From Lepturacanthus savala (lineage: Eukaryota > Chordata > Actinopteri > Scombriformes > Trichiuridae): a stretch of 64,000 nt of DNA. A program made the translations under genes and the position numbers. The DNA lies in NCBI GenBank assembly GCA_030544235.1, contig CM060477.1, forward strand, positions 21,969,934 to 22,033,933, in the 5' to 3' direction. The notes under the pieces were generated by a model. The model was not told the origin of the DNA. It searched no databases and worked only from the letters and a program-made list of their open reading frames with translations. Positions 49,506 through 62,208 of this stretch are shown here, piece after piece (positions within the stretch are counted from its first letter, which is position 1; every line of letters begins with the position of its first letter).

Positions 49506-50370
49506 GAAACTGAAAATCATATCAAAACGGCACCAATTCCTACCCCCCCAGGTAAGAATTTAGGGTTAGGGTTAGGGTTAGGCCAGGGTTAGGGTTAGGC
49601 TCAGCGTTAGGGTATAGGGAACGAAACTGCCAGGTATACCTCGCCCGATGATTTTGAAGGTGGTAGAGCTCCGAAACTGAAAATCATATCAAAACGGCAC
49701 CAATTCCTACCCCCCCAGGTAAGAATTTAGGGTTAGGGTTAGGGTTAGGGTTAAGCTAGGGTTAGGGTTAGGGTTAGGCTCAGCGTTAGGGTATAGGGAA
49801 CGAAACTGCCAGGTATACCTCGCCCGATGATTTTGAAGGTGGTAGAGCTCCGAAACTGAAAATCATATCAAAACGGCACCAATTCCTACCCCCCCAGGTA
49901 AGAATTTAGGGTTAGGGTTAGGGTTTGGGTTAAGCTAGGGTTAGGGTTAGGCTCAGCGTTAGGGTATAGGGAACGAAACTGCCAGGTATACCTCGCCCGA
50001 TGATTTTGAAGGTGGTAGAGCTCCGAAACTGAAAATCATATCAAAACGGCACCAATTCCTACCCCCCCAGGTAAGAATTTAGGGTTAGGGTTAGGGTTAG
50101 GGTTAAGCTAGGGTTAGGGTTAGGCTCAGCGTTAGGGTATAGGGAACGAAACTGCCAGGTATACCTCGCCCGATGATTTTGAAGGTGGTAGAGCTCCGAA
50201 ACTGAAAATCATATCAAAACGGCACCAATTCCTACCCCCCCAGGTAAGAATTTAGGGTTAGGGTTAGGGTTAGCGTTAAGCTAGGGTTAGGGTTAGGCTC
50301 AGCGTTAGGGTATAGGGAACGAAACTGCCAGGTATACCTCGCCCGATGATTTTGAAGGTGGTAGAGCTCC
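49506..50370 (+). repeat. 865-bp GGCC-TTTGGG module (copies also at 52602, 54326, 56044)
   Basis: Five units in order: 3 with TTAGGCCAGGG, 4A+3, a unit with TTTGGG as its fourth hexamer, 4A, 3c. GGCC and GTTTGGG are 342 bp apart in all four modules, at 49581/49923, 52677/53019, 54401/54743 and 56119/56461. A version without the GGCC unit starts near 51224. The module seems to be the amplified element of the 49.5-57.6 kb region. Confidence 0.87.
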
Positions 50371-52601
50371 GAAACTGAAAATCATATCAAAACGGCACCA
50401 ATTCCTACCCCCCCAGGTAAGAATTTAGGGTTAGGGTTAGGGTTAGGCTAGGGTTAGGGTTAGGCTCAGCGTTAGGGTATAGGGAATGAAACTGCCAGGT
50501 ATACCTCGCCCGATGATTTTGAAGGTGGTAGAGCTCCGAAACTGAAAATCATATCAAAACGGCACCAATTCCTACCCCCCCAGGTAAGAATTTAGGGTTA
50601 GGGTTATGGTTAGGCTAGGGTTAGGGTTAGGCTCAGCGTTAGGGTATAGGGAATGAAACTGCCAGGTATACCTCGCCCGATGATTTTGAAGGTGGTAGAG
50701 CTCCGAAACTGAAAATCATATCAAAACGGCACCAATTCCTACCCCCCCAGGTAAGAATTTAGGGTTAGGGTTAGGGTTAGGGTTATGCTAGGGTTAGGGT
50801 TAGGGTTAGGCTCAGCGTTAGGGTATAGGGAACGAAACTGCCAGGTATACCTCGCCCGATGATTTTGAAGGTGGTAGAGCTCCGAAACTGAAAATCATAT
50901 CAAAACGGCACCAATTCCTACCCCCCCAGGTAAGAATTTAGGGTTAGGGTTAGGGTTAGGGTTAAGCTAGGGTTAGGGTTAGGCTCAGCGTTAGGGTATA
51001 GGGAACGAAACTGCCAGGTATACCTCGCCCGATGATTTTGAAGGTGGTAGAGCTCCGAAACTGAAAATCATATCAAAACGGCACCAATTCCTACCCCCCC
51101 AGGTAAGAATTTAGGGTTAGGGTTAGGGTTAGGGTTAGGCTAGGGTCAGGCTCAGCGTTAGGGTATAGGGAATGAAACTGCCAGGTATACCTCGCCCGAT
51201 GATTTTGAAGGTGGTAGAGCTCCGAAACTGAAAATCATATCAAAACGGCACCAATTCCTACCCCCCCAGGTAAGAATTTAGGGTTAGGGTTAGGGTTAGG
51301 GTTAAGCTAGGGTTAGGGTTAGGGTTAGGCTCAGCGTTAGGGTATAGGGAACGAAACTGCCAGGTATACCTCGCCCGATGATTTTGAAGGTGGTAGAGCT
51401 CCGAAACTGAAAATCATATCAAAACGGCACCAATTCCTACCCCCCCAGGTAAGAATTTAGGGTTAGGGTTAGGGTTTGGGTTAAGCTAGGGTTAGGGTTA
51501 GGCTCAGCGTTAGGGTATAGGGAACGAAACTGCCAGGTATACCTCGCCCGATGATTTTGAAGGTGGTAGAGCTCCGAAACTGAAAATCATATCAAAACGG
51601 CACCAATTCCTACCCCCCCAGGTAAGAATTTAGGGTTAGGGTTAGGGTTAGGGTTAAGCTAGGGTTAGGGTTAGGCTCAGCGTTAGGGTATAGGGAACGA
51701 AACTGCCAGGTATACCTCGCCCGATGATTTTGAAGGTGGTAGAGCTCCGAAACTGAAAATCATATCAAAACGGCACCAATTCCTACCCCCCCAGGTAAGA
51801 ATTTAGGGTTAGGGTTAGGGTTAGCGTTAAGCTAGGGTTAGGGTTAGGCTCAGCGTTAGGGTATAGGGAACGAAACTGCCAGGTATACCTCGCCCGATGA
51901 TTTTGAAGGTGGTAGAGCTCCGAAACTGAAAATCATATCAAAACGGCACCAATTCCTACCCCCCCAGGTAAGAATTTAGGGTTAGGGTTAGGGTTAGGGT
52001 TAGGCTAGGGTTAGGGTTAGGCTCAGCGTTAGGGTATAGGGAATGAAACTGCCAGGTATACCTCGCCCGATGATTTTGAAGGTGGTAGAGCTCCGAAACT
52101 GAAAATCATATCAAAACGGCACCAATTCCTACCCCCCCAGGTAAGAATTTAGGGTTAGGGTTAGGGTTAGGCTAGGGTTAGGGTTAGGCTCAGCGTTAGG
52201 GTATAGGGAATGAAACTGCCAGGTATACCTCGCCCGATGATTTTGAAGGTGGTAGAGCTCCGAAACTGAAAATCATATCAAAACGGCACCAATTCCTACC
52301 CCCCCAGGTAAGAATTTAGGGTTAGGGTTAGGGTTAGGCTAGGGTTAGGGTTAGGCTCAGCGTTAGGGTATAGGGAACGAAACTGCCAGGTATACCTCGC
52401 CCGATGATTTTGAAGGTGGTAGAGCTCCGAAACTGAAAATCATATCAAAACGGCACCAATTCCTACCCCCCCAGGTAAGAATTTAGGGTTAGGGTTAGGG
52501 TTTGGGTTAAGCTAGGGTTAGGGTTAGGCTCAGCGTTAGGGTATAGGGAACGAAACTGCCAGGTATACCTCGCCCGATGATTTTGAAGGTGGTAGAGCTC
52601 C
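49506..52601 (+). repeat. 3.1-kb duplicated segment, copy 1
   Basis: Starts with a TTAGGCCAGGG unit (GGCC 49581) and contains TTTGGG units (49923, 51474, 52500) and the TTATGG/TTATGC pair (50604/50783). It matches 54326-57588 at an offset of 4820 bp up to about 51.2 kb and 4987 bp beyond that, because copy 2 gained one 167-bp GGCC unit. Confidence 0.88.
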
Positions 52602-54325
52602 GAAACTGAAAATCATATCAAAACGGCACCAATTCCTACCCCCCCAGGTAAGAATTTAGGGTTAGGGTTAGGGTTAGGCCAGGGTTAGGGTTAGGCTCAG
52701 CGTTAGGGTATAGGGAACGAAACTGCCAGGTATACCTCGCCCGATGATTTTGAAGGTGGTAGAGCTCCGAAACTGAAAATCATATCAAAACGGCACCAAT
52801 TCCTACCCCCCCAGGTAAGAATTTAGGGTTAGGGTTAGGGTTAGGGTTAAGCTAGGGTTAGGGTTAGGGTTAGGCTCAGCGTTAGGGTATAGGGAACGAA
52901 ACTGCCAGGTATACCTCGCCCGATGATTTTGAAGGTGGTAGAGCTCCGAAACTGAAAATCATATCAAAACGGCACCAATTCCTACCCCCCCAGGTAAGAA
53001 TTTAGGGTTAGGGTTAGGGTTTGGGTTAAGCTAGGGTTAGGGTTAGGCTCAGCGTTAGGGTATAGGGAACGAAACTGCCAGGTATACCTCGCCCGATGAT
53101 TTTGAAGGTGGTAGAGCTCCGAAACTGAAAATCATATCAAAACGGCACCAATTCCTACCCCCCCAGGTAAGAATTTAGGGTTAGGGTTAGGGTTAGGGTT
53201 AAGCTAGGGTTAGGGTTAGGCTCAGCGTTAGGGTATAGGGAACGAAACTGCCAGGTATACCTCGCCCGATGATTTTGAAGGTGGTAGAGCTCCGAAACTG
53301 AAAATCATATCAAAACGGCACCAATTCCTACCCCCCCAGGTAAGAATTTAGGGTTAGGGTTAGGGTTAGCGTTAAGCTAGGGTTAGGGTTAGGCTCAGCG
53401 TTAGGGTATAGGGAACGAAACTGCCAGGTATACCTCGCCCGATGATTTTGAAGGTGGTAGAGCTCCGAAACTGAAAATCATATCAAAACGGCACCAATTC
53501 CTACCCCCCCAGGTAAGAATTTAGGGTTAGGGTTAGGGTTAGGGTTAGGCTAGGGTTAGGGTTAGGCTCAGCGTTAGGGTATAGGGAATGAAACTGCCAG
53601 GTATACCTCGCCCGATGATTTTGAAGGTGGTAGAGCTCCGAAACTGAAAATCATATCAAAACGGCACCAATTCCTACCCCCCCAGGTAAGAATTTAGGGT
53701 TAGGGTTAGGGTTAGGCTAGGGTTAGGGTTAGGCTCAGCGTTAGGGTATAGGGAATGAAACTGCCAGGTATACCTCGCCCGATGATTTTGAAGGTGGTAG
53801 AGCTCCGAAACTGAAAATCATATCAAAACGGCACCAATTCCTACCCCCCCAGGTAAGAATTTAGGGTTAGGGTTAGGGTTAGGCTAGGGTTAGGGTTAGG
53901 CTCAGCGTTAGGGTATAGGGAACGAAACTGCCAGGTATACCTCGCCCGATGATTTTGAAGGTGGTAGAGCTCCGAAACTGAAAATCATATCAAAACGGCA
54001 CCAATTCCTACCCCCCCAGGTAAGAATTTAGGGTTAGGGTTAGGGTTAGGGTTAGGGTTAAGCTAGGGTTAGGGTTAGGCTCAGCGTTAGGGTATAGGGA
54101 ACGAAACTGCCAGGTATACCTCGCCCGATGATTTTGAAGGTGGTAGAGCTCCGAAACTGAAAATCATATCAAAACGGCACCAATTCCTACCCCCCCAGGT
54201 AAGAATTTAGGGTTAGGGTTAGGGTTAGGGTTAAGCTAGGGTTAGGGTTAGGCTCAGCGTTAGGGTATAGGGAACGAAACTGCCAGGTATACCTCGCCCG
54301 ATGATTTTGAAGGTGGTAGAGCTCC

Positions 54326-57300
54326 GAAACTGAAAATCATATCAAAACGGCACCAATTCCTACCCCCCCAGGTAAGAATTTAGGGTTAGGGTTAGGGTTA
54401 GGCCAGGGTTAGGGTTAGGCTCAGCGTTAGGGTATAGGGAACGAAACTGCCAGGTATACCTCGCCCGATGATTTTGAAGGTGGTAGAGCTCCGAAACTGA
54501 AAATCATATCAAAACGGCACCAATTCCTACCCCCCCAGGTAAGAATTTAGGGTTAGGGTTAGGGTTAGGGTTAAGCTAGGGTTAGGGTTAGGGTTAGGCT
54601 CAGCGTTAGGGTATAGGGAACGAAACTGCCAGGTATACCTCGCCCGATGATTTTGAAGGTGGTAGAGCTCCGAAACTGAAAATCATATCAAAACGGCACC
54701 AATTCCTACCCCCCCAGGTAAGAATTTAGGGTTAGGGTTAGGGTTTGGGTTAAGCTAGGGTTAGGGTTAGGCTCAGCGTTAGGGTATAGGGAACGAAACT
54801 GCCAGGTATACCTCGCCCGATGATTTTGAAGGTGGTAGAGCTCCGAAACTGAAAATCATATCAAAACGGCACCAATTCCTACCCCCCCAGGTAAGAATTT
54901 AGGGTTAGGGTTAGGGTTAGGGTTAAGCTAGGGTTAGGGTTAGGCTCAGCGTTAGGGTATAGGGAACGAAACTGCCAGGTATACCTCGCCCGATGATTTT
55001 GAAGGTGGTAGAGCTCCGAAACTGAAAATCATATCAAAACGGCACCAATTCCTACCCCCCCAGGTAAGAATTTAGGGTTAGGGTTAGGGTTAGCGTTAAG
55101 CTAGGGTTAGGGTTAGGCTCAGCGTTAGGGTATAGGGAACGAAACTGCCAGGTATACCTCGCCCGATGATTTTGAAGGTGGTAGAGCTCCGAAACTGAAA
55201 ATCATATCAAAACGGCACCAATTCCTACCCCCCCAGGTAAGAATTTAGGGTTAGGGTTAGGGTTAGGCTAGGGTTAGGGTTAGGCTCAGCGTTAGGGTAT
55301 AGGGAATGAAACTGCCAGGTATACCTCGCCCGATGATTTTGAAGGTGGTAGAGCTCCGAAACTGAAAATCATATCAAAACGGCACCAATTCCTACCCCCC
55401 CAGGTAAGAATTTAGGGTTAGGGTTATGGTTAGGCTAGGGTTAGGGTTAGGCTCAGCGTTAGGGTATAGGGAATGAAACTGCCAGGTATACCTCGCCCGA
55501 TGATTTTGAAGGTGGTAGAGCTCCGAAACTGAAAATCATATCAAAACGGCACCAATTCCTACCCCCCCAGGTAAGAATTTAGGGTTAGGGTTAGGGTTAG
55601 GGTTATGCTAGGGTTAGGGTTAGGGTTAGGCTCAGCGTTAGGGTATAGGGAACGAAACTGCCAGGTATACCTCGCCCGATGATTTTGAAGGTGGTAGAGC
55701 TCCGAAACTGAAAATCATATCAAAACGGCACCAATTCCTACCCCCCCAGGTAAGAATTTAGGGTTAGGGTTAGGGTTAGGGTTAAGCTAGGGTTAGGGTT
55801 AGGCTCAGCGTTAGGGTATAGGGAACGAAACTGCCAGGTATACCTCGCCCGATGATTTTGAAGGTGGTAGAGCTCCGAAACTGAAAATCATATCAAAACG
55901 GCACCAATTCCTACCCCCCCAGGTAAGAATTTAGGGTTAGGGTTAGGGTTAGGGTTAGGCTAGGGTCAGGCTCAGCGTTAGGGTATAGGGAATGAAACTG
56001 CCAGGTATACCTCGCCCGATGATTTTGAAGGTGGTAGAGCTCCGAAACTGAAAATCATATCAAAACGGCACCAATTCCTACCCCCCCAGGTAAGAATTTA
56101 GGGTTAGGGTTAGGGTTAGGCCAGGGTTAGGGTTAGGCTCAGCGTTAGGGTATAGGGAACGAAACTGCCAGGTATACCTCGCCCGATGATTTTGAAGGTG
56201 GTAGAGCTCCGAAACTGAAAATCATATCAAAACGGCACCAATTCCTACCCCCCCAGGTAAGAATTTAGGGTTAGGGTTAGGGTTAGGGTTAAGCTAGGGT
56301 TAGGGTTAGGGTTAGGCTCAGCGTTAGGGTATAGGGAACGAAACTGCCAGGTATACCTCGCCCGATGATTTTGAAGGTGGTAGAGCTCCGAAACTGAAAA
56401 TCATATCAAAACGGCACCAATTCCTACCCCCCCAGGTAAGAATTTAGGGTTAGGGTTAGGGTTTGGGTTAAGCTAGGGTTAGGGTTAGGCTCAGCGTTAG
56501 GGTATAGGGAACGAAACTGCCAGGTATACCTCGCCCGATGATTTTGAAGGTGGTAGAGCTCCGAAACTGAAAATCATATCAAAACGGCACCAATTCCTAC
56601 CCCCCCAGGTAAGAATTTAGGGTTAGGGTTAGGGTTAGGGTTAAGCTAGGGTTAGGGTTAGGCTCAGCGTTAGGGTATAGGGAACGAAACTGCCAGGTAT
56701 ACCTCGCCCGATGATTTTGAAGGTGGTAGAGCTCCGAAACTGAAAATCATATCAAAACGGCACCAATTCCTACCCCCCCAGGTAAGAATTTAGGGTTAGG
56801 GTTAGGGTTAGCGTTAAGCTAGGGTTAGGGTTAGGCTCAGCGTTAGGGTATAGGGAACGAAACTGCCAGGTATACCTCGCCCGATGATTTTGAAGGTGGT
56901 AGAGCTCCGAAACTGAAAATCATATCAAAACGGCACCAATTCCTACCCCCCCAGGTAAGAATTTAGGGTTAGGGTTAGGGTTAGGGTTAGGCTAGGGTTA
57001 GGGTTAGGCTCAGCGTTAGGGTATAGGGAATGAAACTGCCAGGTATACCTCGCCCGATGATTTTGAAGGTGGTAGAGCTCCGAAACTGAAAATCATATCA
57101 AAACGGCACCAATTCCTACCCCCCCAGGTAAGAATTTAGGGTTAGGGTTAGGGTTAGGCTAGGGTTAGGGTTAGGCTCAGCGTTAGGGTATAGGGAATGA
57201 AACTGCCAGGTATACCTCGCCCGATGATTTTGAAGGTGGTAGAGCTCCGAAACTGAAAATCATATCAAAACGGCACCAATTCCTACCCCCCCAGGTAAGA

Positions 57301-57588
57301 ATTTAGGGTTAGGGTTAGGGTTAGGCTAGGGTTAGGGTTAGGCTCAGCGTTAGGGTATAGGGAACGAAACTGCCAGGTATACCTCGCCCGATGATTTTGA
57401 AGGTGGTAGAGCTCCGAAACTGAAAATCATATCAAAACGGCACCAATTCCTACCCCCCCAGGTAAGAATTTAGGGTTAGGGTTAGGGTTTGGGTTAAGCT
57501 AGGGTTAGGGTTAGGCTCAGCGTTAGGGTATAGGGAACGAAACTGCCAGGTATACCTCGCCCGATGATTTTGAAGGTGGTAGAGCTCC
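54326..57588 (+). repeat. 3.1-kb duplicated segment, copy 2
   Basis: Copy of 49506-52601: GGCC 54401, TTTGGG 54743, 56461 and 57487, TTATGG/TTATGC 55424/55603. The extra GGCC unit starts at 56044. The segment between the copies (52602-54325) begins with the same five-unit GGCC module. Confidence 0.88.
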
Positions 57589-58280
57589 GAAACTGAAAAT
57601 CATATCAAAACGGCACCAATTCCTACCCCCCCAGGTAAGAATTTAGGGTTAGGGTTAGGGTTAGGGTTAAGCTAGGGTTAGGGTTAGGCTCAGCGTTAGG
57701 GTATAGGGAACGAAACTGCCAGGTATACCTCGCCCGATGATTTTGAAGGTGGTAGAGCTCCGAAACTGAAAATCATATCAAAACGGCACCAATTCCTACC
57801 CCCCCAGGTAAGAATTTAGGGTTAGGGTTAGGGTTAGGGTTAAGCTAGGGTTAGGGTTAGGCTCAGCGTTAGGGTATAGGGAACGAAACTGCCAGGTATA
57901 CCTCGCCCGATGATTTTGAAGGTGGTAGAGCTCCGAAACTGAAAATCATATCAAAACGGCACCAATTCCTACCCCCCCAGGTAAGAATTTAGGGTTAGGG
58001 TTAGGGTTAGGGTTAAGCTAGGGTTAGGGTTAGGCTCAGCGTTAGGGTATAGGGAACGAAACTGCCAGGTATACCTCGCCCGATGATTTTGAAGGTGGTA
58101 GAGCTCCGAAACTGAAAATCATATCAAAACGGCACCAATTCCTACCCCCCCAGGTAAGAATTTAGGGTTAGGGTTAGGGTTAGGGTTAAGCTAGGGTTAG
58201 GGTTAGGCTCAGCGTTAGGGTATAGGGAACGAAACTGCCAGGTATACCTCGCCCGATGATTTTGAAGGTGGTAGAGCTCC
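57589..58280 (+). repeat. Run of four consecutive 4A units
   Basis: Four units of 173 bp (57589, 57762, 57935, 58108), apparently identical, follow each other. A similar run of three or more 4A units lies at 20837-21355. They look like single-unit expansions, in contrast to the mixed order elsewhere. Confidence 0.8.
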
Positions 58281-60147
58281 GAAACTGAAAATCATATCAA
58301 AACGGCACCAATTCCTACCCCCCCAGGTAAGAATTTAGGGTTAGGGTTAGGGTTAGGCTAGGGTTAGGGTTAGGCTCAGCGTTAGGGTATAGGGAATGAA
58401 ACTGCCAGGTATACCTCGCCCGATGATTTTGAAGGTGGTAGAGCTCCGAAACTGAAAATCATATCAAAACGGCACCAATTCCTACCCCCCCAGGTAAGAA
58501 TTTAGGGTTAGGGTTAGGGTTAGGCTAGGGATAGGGTTAGGCTCAGCGTTAGGGTATAGGGAACGAAACTGCCAGGTATACCTCGCCCGATGATTTTGAA
58601 GGTGGTAGAGCTCCGAAACTGAAAATCATATCAAAACGGCACCAATTCCTACCCCCCCAGGTAAGAATTTAGGGTTAGGGTTAGGGTTAGCGTTAAGCTA
58701 GGGTTAGGGTTAGGCTCAGCGTTAGGGTATAGGGAACGAAACTGCCAGGTATACCTCGCCCGATGATTTTGAAGGTGGTAGAGCTCCGAAACTGAAAATC
58801 ATATCAAAACGGCACCAATTCCTACCCCCCCAGGTAAGAATTTAGGGTTAGGGTTAGGGTTAGGGTTAGGCTAGGGTTAGGGTTAGGCTCAGCGTTAGGG
58901 TATAGGGAACGAAACTGCCAGGTATACCTCGCCCGATGATTTTGAAGGTGGTAGAGCTCCGAAACTGAAAATCATATCAAAACGGCACCAATTCCTACCC
59001 CCCCAGGTAAGAATTTAGGGTTAGGGTTAGGGTTAGGCTAGGGTTAGGGTTAGGCTCAGCGTTAGGGTATAGGGAATGAAACTGCCAGGTATACCTCGCC
59101 CGATGATTTTGAAGGTGGTAGAGCTCCGAAACTGAAAATCATATCAAAACGGCACCAATTCCTACCCCCCCAGGTAAGAATTTAGGGTTAGGGTTAGGGT
59201 TAGGCTAGGGTTAGGGTTAGGCTCAGCGTTAGGGTATAGGGAATGAAACTGCCAGGTATACCTCGCCCGATGATTTTGAAGGTGGTAGAGCTCCGAAACT
59301 GAAAATCATATCAAAACGGCACCAATTCCTACCCCCCCAGGTAAGAATTTAGGGTTAGGGTTAGGGTTAGGCTAGGGTTAGGGTTAGGCTCAGCGTTAGG
59401 GTATAGGGAACGAAACTGCCAGGTATACCTCGCCCGATGATTTTGAAGGTGGTAGAGCTCCGAAACTGAAAATCATATCAAAACGGCACCAATTCCTACC
59501 CCCCCAGGTAAGAATTTAGGGTTAGGGTTAGGGTTAGGCTAGGGTTAGGGTTAGGCTCAGCGTTAGGGTATAGGGAATGAAACTGCCAGGTATACCTCGC
59601 CCGATGATTTTGAAGGTGGTAGAGCTCCGAAACTGAAAATCATATCAAAACGGCACCAATTCCTACCCCCCCAGGTAAGAATTTAGGGTTAGGGTTAGGG
59701 TTAGGCTAGGGTTAGGGTTAGGCTCAGCGTTAGGGTATAGGGAATGAAACTGCCAGGTATACCTCGCCCGATGATTTTGAAGGTGGTAGAGCTCCGAAAC
59801 TGAAAATCATATCAAAACGGCACCAATTCCTACCCCCCCAGGTAAGAATTTAGGGTTAGGGTTAGGGTTAGGGTTAGGCGAGGGTTAGGGTTAGGCTCAG
59901 CGTTAGGGTATAGGGAACGAAACTGCCAGGTATACCTCGCCCGATGATTTTGAAGGTGGTAGTGCTCCGAAACTGAAAATCATATCAAAACGGCACCAAT
60001 TCCAACCCCCCCAGGTAAGAATTTAGGGTTAGGGTTAGGGTTAGGGTTAGGGTTAAGCTAGGGTTAGGGTTAGGCTCAGCGTTAGGGTATAGGGAACGAA
60101 ACTGCCAGGTATACCTCGCCCGATGATTTTGAAGGTGGTAGAGCTCC

Positions 60148-60331
60148 GAAACTGAAAATCATATCAAAACGGCACCAATTCCTACCCCCCAGGTAAGAAT
60201 TTAGGGTTAGGGTTAGGGTTAGGGTTAGGGTTAGGGTTAAGCTAGGGTTAGGGTTAGGCTCAGCGTTAGGGTATAGGGAACGAAACTGCCAGGTATACCT
60301 CGCCCGATGATTTTGAAGGTGGTAGAGCTCC
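60148..60331 (+). repeat. Longest unit, 6A with C6 (184 bp)
   Basis: Six pure TTAGGG copies (60201-60236) precede TTAAGC, the longest uninterrupted telomeric run I found in the window. The C tract is C6, one base short, giving 184 bp. It sits among other divergent units. Confidence 0.88.
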
Positions 60332-60850
60332 GAAACTGAAAATCATATCAAAACGGCACCAATTCCTACCCCCCCAGGCAAGAATTTAGGGTTAGGATTA
60401 GGGTTAGGCTAGGGTTAGGGTTAGGCTCAGCGTTAGGGTATAGGGAACGAAACTGCCAGGTATACCTCGCCCGATGATTTTGAAGGTGGTAGAGCTCCGA
60501 AACTGAAAATCATATCAAAACGGCACCAATTCCTACCCCCCCAGGTAAGAATTTAGGGTTAGGGTTAGGGTTAGGGTTAGGGTTAAGCTAGGGTTAGGGT
60601 TAGGCTCAGCGTTAGGGTATAGGGAACGAAACTGCCAGGTATACCTCGCCCGATGATTTTGAAGGTGGTAGAGCTCCGAAACTGAAAATCATATCAAAGC
60701 GGCACCAATTCCTACCCCCCCAGGTAAGAATTTAGGGTTAGGGTTAGGGTTAGCGTTAAGCTAGGGTTAGGGTTAGGCTCAGCGTTAGGGTATAGGGAAC
60801 GAAACTGCCAGGTATACCTCGCCCGATGATTTTGAAGGTGGTAGAGCTCC

Positions 60851-61387
60851 GAAACTGAAAATCATATCAAAACGGCACCAATTCCTACCCCCCCAGGTAA
60901 GAATTTAGGGTTAGGGTTAGGGTTAGGGTTAAGCTAGGGTTAGGGTTAGGGTTAGGCTCAGCGTTAGGGTATAGGGAACGAAACTGCCAGGTATACCTCG
61001 CCCGATGATTTTGAAGGTGGTAGAGCTCAGAAACTGAAAATCATATCAAAACGGCACCAATTCCTACCCCCCCAGGTAAGAATTTAGGGTTAGGGTTAGG
61101 GTTAGGGTTAAGCTAGGGTTAGGGTTAGGGTTAGGCTCAGCGTTAGGGTATAGGGAACGAAACTGCCAGGTATACCTCGCCCGATGATTTTGAAGGTGGT
61201 AGAGCTCAGAAACTGAAAATCATATCAAAACGGCACCAATTCCTACCCCCCCAGGTAAGAATTTAGGGTTAGGGTTAGGGTTAGGGTTAAGCTAGGGTTA
61301 GGGTTAGGGTTAGGCTCAGCGTTAGGGTATAGGGAACGAAACTGCCAGGTATACCTCGCCCGATGATTTTGAAGGTGGTAGAGCTCC
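60851..61387 (+). repeat. Three consecutive 179-bp 4A+3 units, GAGCTCA marker
   Basis: Three 4A+3 units in a row. The first two end in GAGCTCA instead of GAGCTCC (A at 61029 and 61208, 179 bp apart); the third ends normally. The private substitution shows a one-unit duplication. Confidence 0.85.
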
Positions 61388-62073
61388 GAAACTGAAAATC
61401 ATATCAAAACGGCACCAATTCCTACCCCCCCAGGTAAGAATTTAGGGTTAGGGTTAGGGTTAAGCTAGGGTTAGGGTTAGGGTTAGGCTCAGCGTTAGGG
61501 TATAGGGAACGAAACTGCCAGGTATACCTCGCCCGATGATTTTGAAGGTGGTAGAGCTCCGAAACTGAAAATCATATCAAAACGGCACCAATTCCTACCC
61601 CCCCAGGTAAGAATTTAGGGTTAGGGTTAGGGTTAGGCTAGGGTTAGGGTTAGGCTCAGCGTTAGGGTATAGGGAACGAAACTGCCAGGTATACCTCGCC
61701 CGATGATTTTGAAGGTGGTAGAGCTCCGAAACTGAAAATCATATCAAAACTGCACCAATTCCTACCCCCCCAGGTCAGAATTTAGGGTTAGGGTTAGGGT
61801 TAAGCTAGGGTTAGGGTTAGGGTTAGGCTCAGCGTTAGGGTATAGGGAACGAAACTGCCAGGTATACCTCGCCCGATGATTTTGAAGGTGGTAGAGCTCC
61901 GAAACTGAAAATCATATCAAAACGGCACCAATTCCTACCCCCCCAGGTAAGAATTTAGGGTTAGGGTTAGGGTTAAGCTAGGGTTAGGGTTAGGGTTAGG
62001 CTCAGCGTTAGGGTATAGGGAACGAAACTGCCAGGCATACCTCGCCCGATGATTTTGAAGGTGGTAGAGCTCC

Positions 62074-62208
62074 GAAACTGAAAATCATATCAAAACGGCA
62101 CCAATTCCTACCCCTAGGCTAGGGTTAGGGTTAGGCTCAGCGTTAGGGTATAGGGAATGAAACTGCCAGGTATACCTCGCCCGATGATTTTGAAGGTGGT
62201 AGAGCTCC
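62074..62208 (+). repeat. Deleted unit, 135 bp
   Basis: The unit goes from CCTACCCC straight into TAGGCTAGGG at about 62115. Relative to a 3G unit it has lost 32 bp: three C, the AGGTAAGAATTTA stretch and most of the pure TTAGGG run. The rest of the unit is normal (T at position 117). It is the only large internal deletion I saw. The next unit also has an altered C tract (CCCACCCC, near 62249). Confidence 0.92.
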
